Shown here in pieces: positions 61,633-64,000 of a stretch of DNA of 64,000 nt. The notes beneath the pieces are model-generated. The model saw only the letters and a list, made by a program, of their open reading frames with translations. It had not been told where the DNA came from and searched no databases. This stretch comes from Rufibacter glacialis (GTDB taxonomy: Bacteria > Bacteroidota > Bacteroidia > Cytophagales > Hymenobacteraceae). A program made the position numbers and the translations under genes. Where the stretch lies: assembly GCF_008271745.1 (NCBI RefSeq), contig NZ_VKKZ01000020.1, positions 310,001 through 374,000 on the forward strand, given 5' to 3'. How positions within the stretch are numbered: position 1 is the first letter of the stretch; each line of letters opens with the position of its first letter.

Positions 61633-61681
61633 GAAAGCCGTTTCGGGCCTGTTTTAAAAAAACGGGGCCGGAACGGCTTTC
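61633..61681 (+). terminator. Terminator palindrome after the TonB-type receptor
   Basis: Long arms (61633-61655 and 61659-61681) include GAAAGCCGTTTCGGGCC and its complement with two imperfect positions. The centre TTTTAAAAAAA and the GGGCCTGTTTT word place it in the GGCCTAAAAC palindrome family. Confidence 0.75.
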
Positions 61682-62172
61682 TTGCGTTCAGGCCTTGTCT
61701 TAACGCTGTTCACACCAACCCTTATCCAGGCTCCCGTTGAGCGCTGCTTTGACCTTTCCCGGAGCATTGACTTGCACATCCTTTCCACCCATCAAACAGA
61801 CGCGAAAGCCGTGGCGGGTGTAGTTGCTGGCATGATTGACTTGCATGAGAAAGTCACTTGGGAAGCTGTGCATTTTGGGGTCCGGCAGCAACTCACCAGT
61901 AGGATCACAGCCATGGAAAGGCCGCATTGGTTTGTAGATGAAATGGAGAAAGGAGCCTTTAAATGTATCTGGCACGAGCACCGTTTTGAAGCCATATCGC
62001 CGGATGAAACCCGCATGACGGACACTTCCGACTACATTTCTCCCTTGAGTTTCCTGGGATATTTTCCAAAGTTGTGTTTCTGGAAAGATTCATGACGCGC
62101 CTGCACCAGCAGAACCAAGTCATCAAAAAAGGAGTGGAATCAATTCAATGGAAAGCCGTCTTGCAACAGTAA
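61682..62172 (+). pseudogene. SRPBCC family protein with frameshift near its C-terminus
   Basis: The first 130 residues match SRPBCC/ligand-binding proteins (FDLSRSIDLHILSTHQTDAKAVAGV, KVTWEAVHFGVRQQLTSRITAMERPHWFVDEMEKGAFK, in parts). The frame then ends early at 62095. One base lacking at about 62066-62070 (CCAAAG) would restore a normal C-terminus (VVFLERFMTRLHQQNQVIKKG and on) to TAA at 62172. The start is probably the TTG at 61682 or close to it. It may be a sequencing error or a genuine truncation of the last helix. Confidence 0.7.
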
Positions 62173-62211
62173 AAGATTTTAAAGTAGTCACAACCCTATA
62201 AGGTTTTGAAC

Positions 62212-62247
62212 TCTTTAGGTCCTGGTTTAAAAAATCAGGCCTAAAAC
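62212..62247. repeat. GGCCTAAAAC-type intergenic palindrome
   Basis: The arms are CTTTAGGTCCTGGTTT and AAATCAGGCCTAAAAC, imperfect at two positions, with an A-rich loop. It lies just past the SRPBCC gene. Confidence 0.6.
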
Positions 62248-62354
62248 GATGTAGGCAGGTTCTTTCTATTAGAAAAGAGTAAATTCAATATAGGATTTTC
62301 CTAATTTTTGAGTAACATTAGACCAAAATAAGCCACTCCTCACCTGCCTTCACC

Positions 62355-63164
62355 ATGGACAAACTTACCACCTACAACCAAAGACTTCTAGCCATCATAG
62401 GGACCTTGATTGTGGGTAGCTTGTTAGTGATTGTCCTTATTGGGGTTTTTCTTTTAGGATCAGATTTGTTCAGATCCCGCAGTTCAGATGATTCTGAAGA
62501 AAGTAGTTCCCGGGATTCTTTTAGCCTCAGAACTTCCGCCACCAGGCCCGAAGAAACGAAAAAACAGCAGACAGTAACTTTTGAATCTCCCGACCTTCTG
62601 GACTCGGCGAAACAACTCTACCTCATTCCGGTTTCCATGACCAACCCTGACCAGGAAAATGACACCGACACTTACACAGAAATCGTCACCTCAGAAGTAA
62701 GCTCTTCCAGATCAGAATATAGGAATTACCAAGGCACTTACCGCAACATCATTATCTACAACCAACCTGCCGGAAATAACCAAGTGGTATTTAATAAGCT
62801 GGTCCATATCAATGATTTCAGAAGCTACCAGCTCAAAGGCAATTACTTCCTCCTGATCAAGGCCTCAGCCCAGGACACTGACAAAAATGGCAGTCTGAAC
62901 AATAATGACTTGCAGGCTTTCTATCTCTATGACGTAGAAGCCAAACAACTCCAGGAAATCAGCTTTCCCCACATGGGACTAAAGGAATACACCATCTTGC
63001 ACGGATCAGACGAGATCTCCCTCACCTTTGGCGTAGACCAGAACCAGAACGGAAAGCTGCGGGAGGAGCCTACCGTGCTCAAGAAGTACTCACTCACCAC
63101 CAGAAACGCTACAGATCTCCTAGACACAAGACTAGTGAAGCAGTTGCAGCAGATAGGCATTTAG
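62355..63164 (+). CDS. Hypothetical single-pass protein with calcium-loop-like motifs
   Basis: This 269-residue protein has one N-terminal TM helix (LLAIIGTLIVGSLLVIVLIGVFLL in part, residues 10-35), a Ser/Asp/Glu-rich linker and an extracytoplasmic domain. In that domain DTDKNGSLNNNDLQ and DQNQNGKLREEP resemble EF-hand or dockerin-type DxDxNG calcium loops. I do not recognise the family. The start at ATG 62355 is well supported by the TM helix. Confidence 0.75.
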   Translation: MDKLTTYNQRLLAIIGTLIVGSLLVIVLIGVFLLGSDLFRSRSSDDSEESSSRDSFSLRTSATRPEETKKQQTVTFESPDLLDSAKQLYLIPVSMTNPDQENDTDTYTEIVTSEVSSSRSEYRNYQGTYRNIIIYNQPAGNNQVVFNKLVHINDFRSYQLKGNYFLLIKASAQDTDKNGSLNNNDLQAFYLYDVEAKQLQEISFPHMGLKEYTILHGSDEISLTFGVDQNQNGKLREEPTVLKKYSLTTRNATDLLDTRLVKQLQQIGI

Positions 63165-63169
63165 ATTCT

Positions 63170-63205
63170 GTTTAGGGCCTGTTATTCAAAAAAGGGCCAT
63201 AAAAC
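63170..63205. repeat. GGCCTAAAAC-type intergenic palindrome
   Basis: The arms are GTTTAGGGCCTG and AGGGCCATAAAAC around an A-rich centre, five bases after the preceding stop codon. It may be the terminator of that gene. Confidence 0.6.
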
Positions 63206-63453
63206 AATTGGCGATTTCCGCCTCTGAAATGGTGAACGAGCCTATTTCTCTTTTGACTTTCCCCTATCCTGCATTACATTGGGAATTCTTCTTTCTGCCA
63301 GCATAATATCTGTTCATCCCATCAGGTTTTGGGAGTAATAGAGATTGTTTTCAGCAGAAAAAGAGCTTTGTTTGCCTATTAATTCGGTGTACAGGAGGCA
63401 ACCTGCTAGGTCTTATTGACCAGCCAAAGACCTACTGAAACCGACCTTTTCCC

Positions 63454-64000
63454 ATGAGCCCAGAGAAATTACAGTACCTTGCCAGTAAGCTGGAGGGAGA
63501 ATTCCACTTTGACAACACCATGCGTACGCTTTACGCGACAGACGCCTCGGCTTACCGCGAGGTGCCCTTGGCCGTGGCATTCCCCAAAAACATAGCCGAC
63601 CTTAAAACCCTTATTTCCTTTGCCCGGCTGGAAGGTACTTCCTTAATTCCGCGCACGGCAGGCACGTCTTTGGCGGGTCAGGTAGTGGGCAGCGGCATAG
63701 TAGTGGACGTTTCGCGCACGTTCACCAAGATTCTGGAAGTAAACCCTGAAGAAGGCTGGGTGCGCGTGGAGCCGGGCGTGATACGCGATGAACTGAACCT
63801 GTTCCTGCGGCAGCATGGCCTGTACTTCGGGCCGGAGACGTCAACCGCTAACCGTGCCATGATTGGCGGTATGGTGGGCAACAACTCCTGCGGCTCTAAC
63901 TCTATTGTGTACGGCAGTGCGCGCGAACACCTGCTCAGCGTGAAAGCGATTCTGAGCGATGGTACTGAAGCCGAGTTCAGCGCATTGACTTTAGAAGAGT
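63454..64000 (+). CDS. FAD-binding oxidase (GlcD/D-lactate dehydrogenase type), C-terminus outside window
   Basis: The first 182 residues of an FAD_binding_4 protein are present. RTLYATDASAYREVPLAVAFPKN and LIPRTAGTSLAGQVVGSGIVVDVSRTF (in parts) carry the PCMH FAD site. VEPGVIRDELNLFLRQHGLYFGPETSTANRAMIGGMVGNNSCGSNSIVYG (in parts) is typical of glycolate or D-lactate dehydrogenases, often fused to Fe-S domains. The frame is open to the window end, so the second half cannot be judged. Confidence 0.93.
   Translation, partial: MSPEKLQYLASKLEGEFHFDNTMRTLYATDASAYREVPLAVAFPKNIADLKTLISFARLEGTSLIPRTAGTSLAGQVVGSGIVVDVSRTFTKILEVNPEEGWVRVEPGVIRDELNLFLRQHGLYFGPETSTANRAMIGGMVGNNSCGSNSIVYGSAREHLLSVKAILSDGTEAEFSALTLEE

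Overview
The window looks like chromosome of a member of the Bacteroidota, order Cytophagales, probably near Rufibacter, Hymenobacter or Pontibacter. The reasons are SusC/OMP-type outer-membrane receptors, DUF6090 and DUF2279 proteins, a DUF2027-Smr protein, an AroG-chorismate mutase fusion, and promoters of the form TTTG-N19/20-TAnnTTTG with almost no Shine-Dalgarno sequences. The genus is an inference. There is no phage, insertion sequence, tRNA, rRNA or CRISPR array that I can recognise.

Layout. 1-3.7 kb: a partial dipeptidyl peptidase III and a polytopic membrane protein. 3.8-21 kb, all on the minus strand: a nickel/urease block. Read in the direction of transcription it runs OmpR-type regulator, histidine kinase, terminator, outer-membrane porin, ureA, ureB, ureC, ureE, ureF, ureG, ureD, hypA, hypB, a second ureE, terminator, then a metal ABC importer (binding protein, FecCD permease, ATPase), a GNAT protein and a TonB-dependent receptor. 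21-30 kb: a DUF962 protein, a YbbAP/TesA-like group, a frameshifted lipoprotein and an Arr rifampin ADP-ribosyltransferase. 30-42 kb: asnB, a degenerate aromatic amino acid hydroxylase homologue, a DAHP synthase and a complete trpEGDCFBA operon. 42-50 kb: conserved hypotheticals, a pyruvate kinase-like protein, RNase P RNA, a beta carbonic anhydrase and a START protein. 51-54 kb: prephenate dehydratase, aminotransferase and DAHP synthase-chorismate mutase. 54-64 kb: small hypotheticals, a PQQ sugar dehydrogenase, an alpha/beta hydrolase, a large TonB-type receptor, a frameshifted SRPBCC gene and a partial FAD oxidase.

The most striking points are these. (1) The urease alpha subunit begins with a twin-arginine signal-like segment that cannot be removed by choosing another start, and its active-site flap cysteine is replaced by valine. 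It sits in one operon with a porin, HypA/HypB and two UreE proteins, which suggests an exported urease with hydrogenase-like nickel handling. (2) trpE is preceded by two complete attenuators in tandem, each with a leader peptide carrying adjacent Trp codons. pheA is preceded by a Phe/Tyr-rich leader peptide and an attenuator. (3) A homologue of phenylalanine hydroxylase that has lost iron ligands lies at the end of the aromatic block, behind its own leader hairpin. (4) Several families of structured intergenic repeats are present. They include paired CACCAACAA hairpins bracketing the DAHP synthase gene and an AT-rich hairpin inserted in RNase P RNA.
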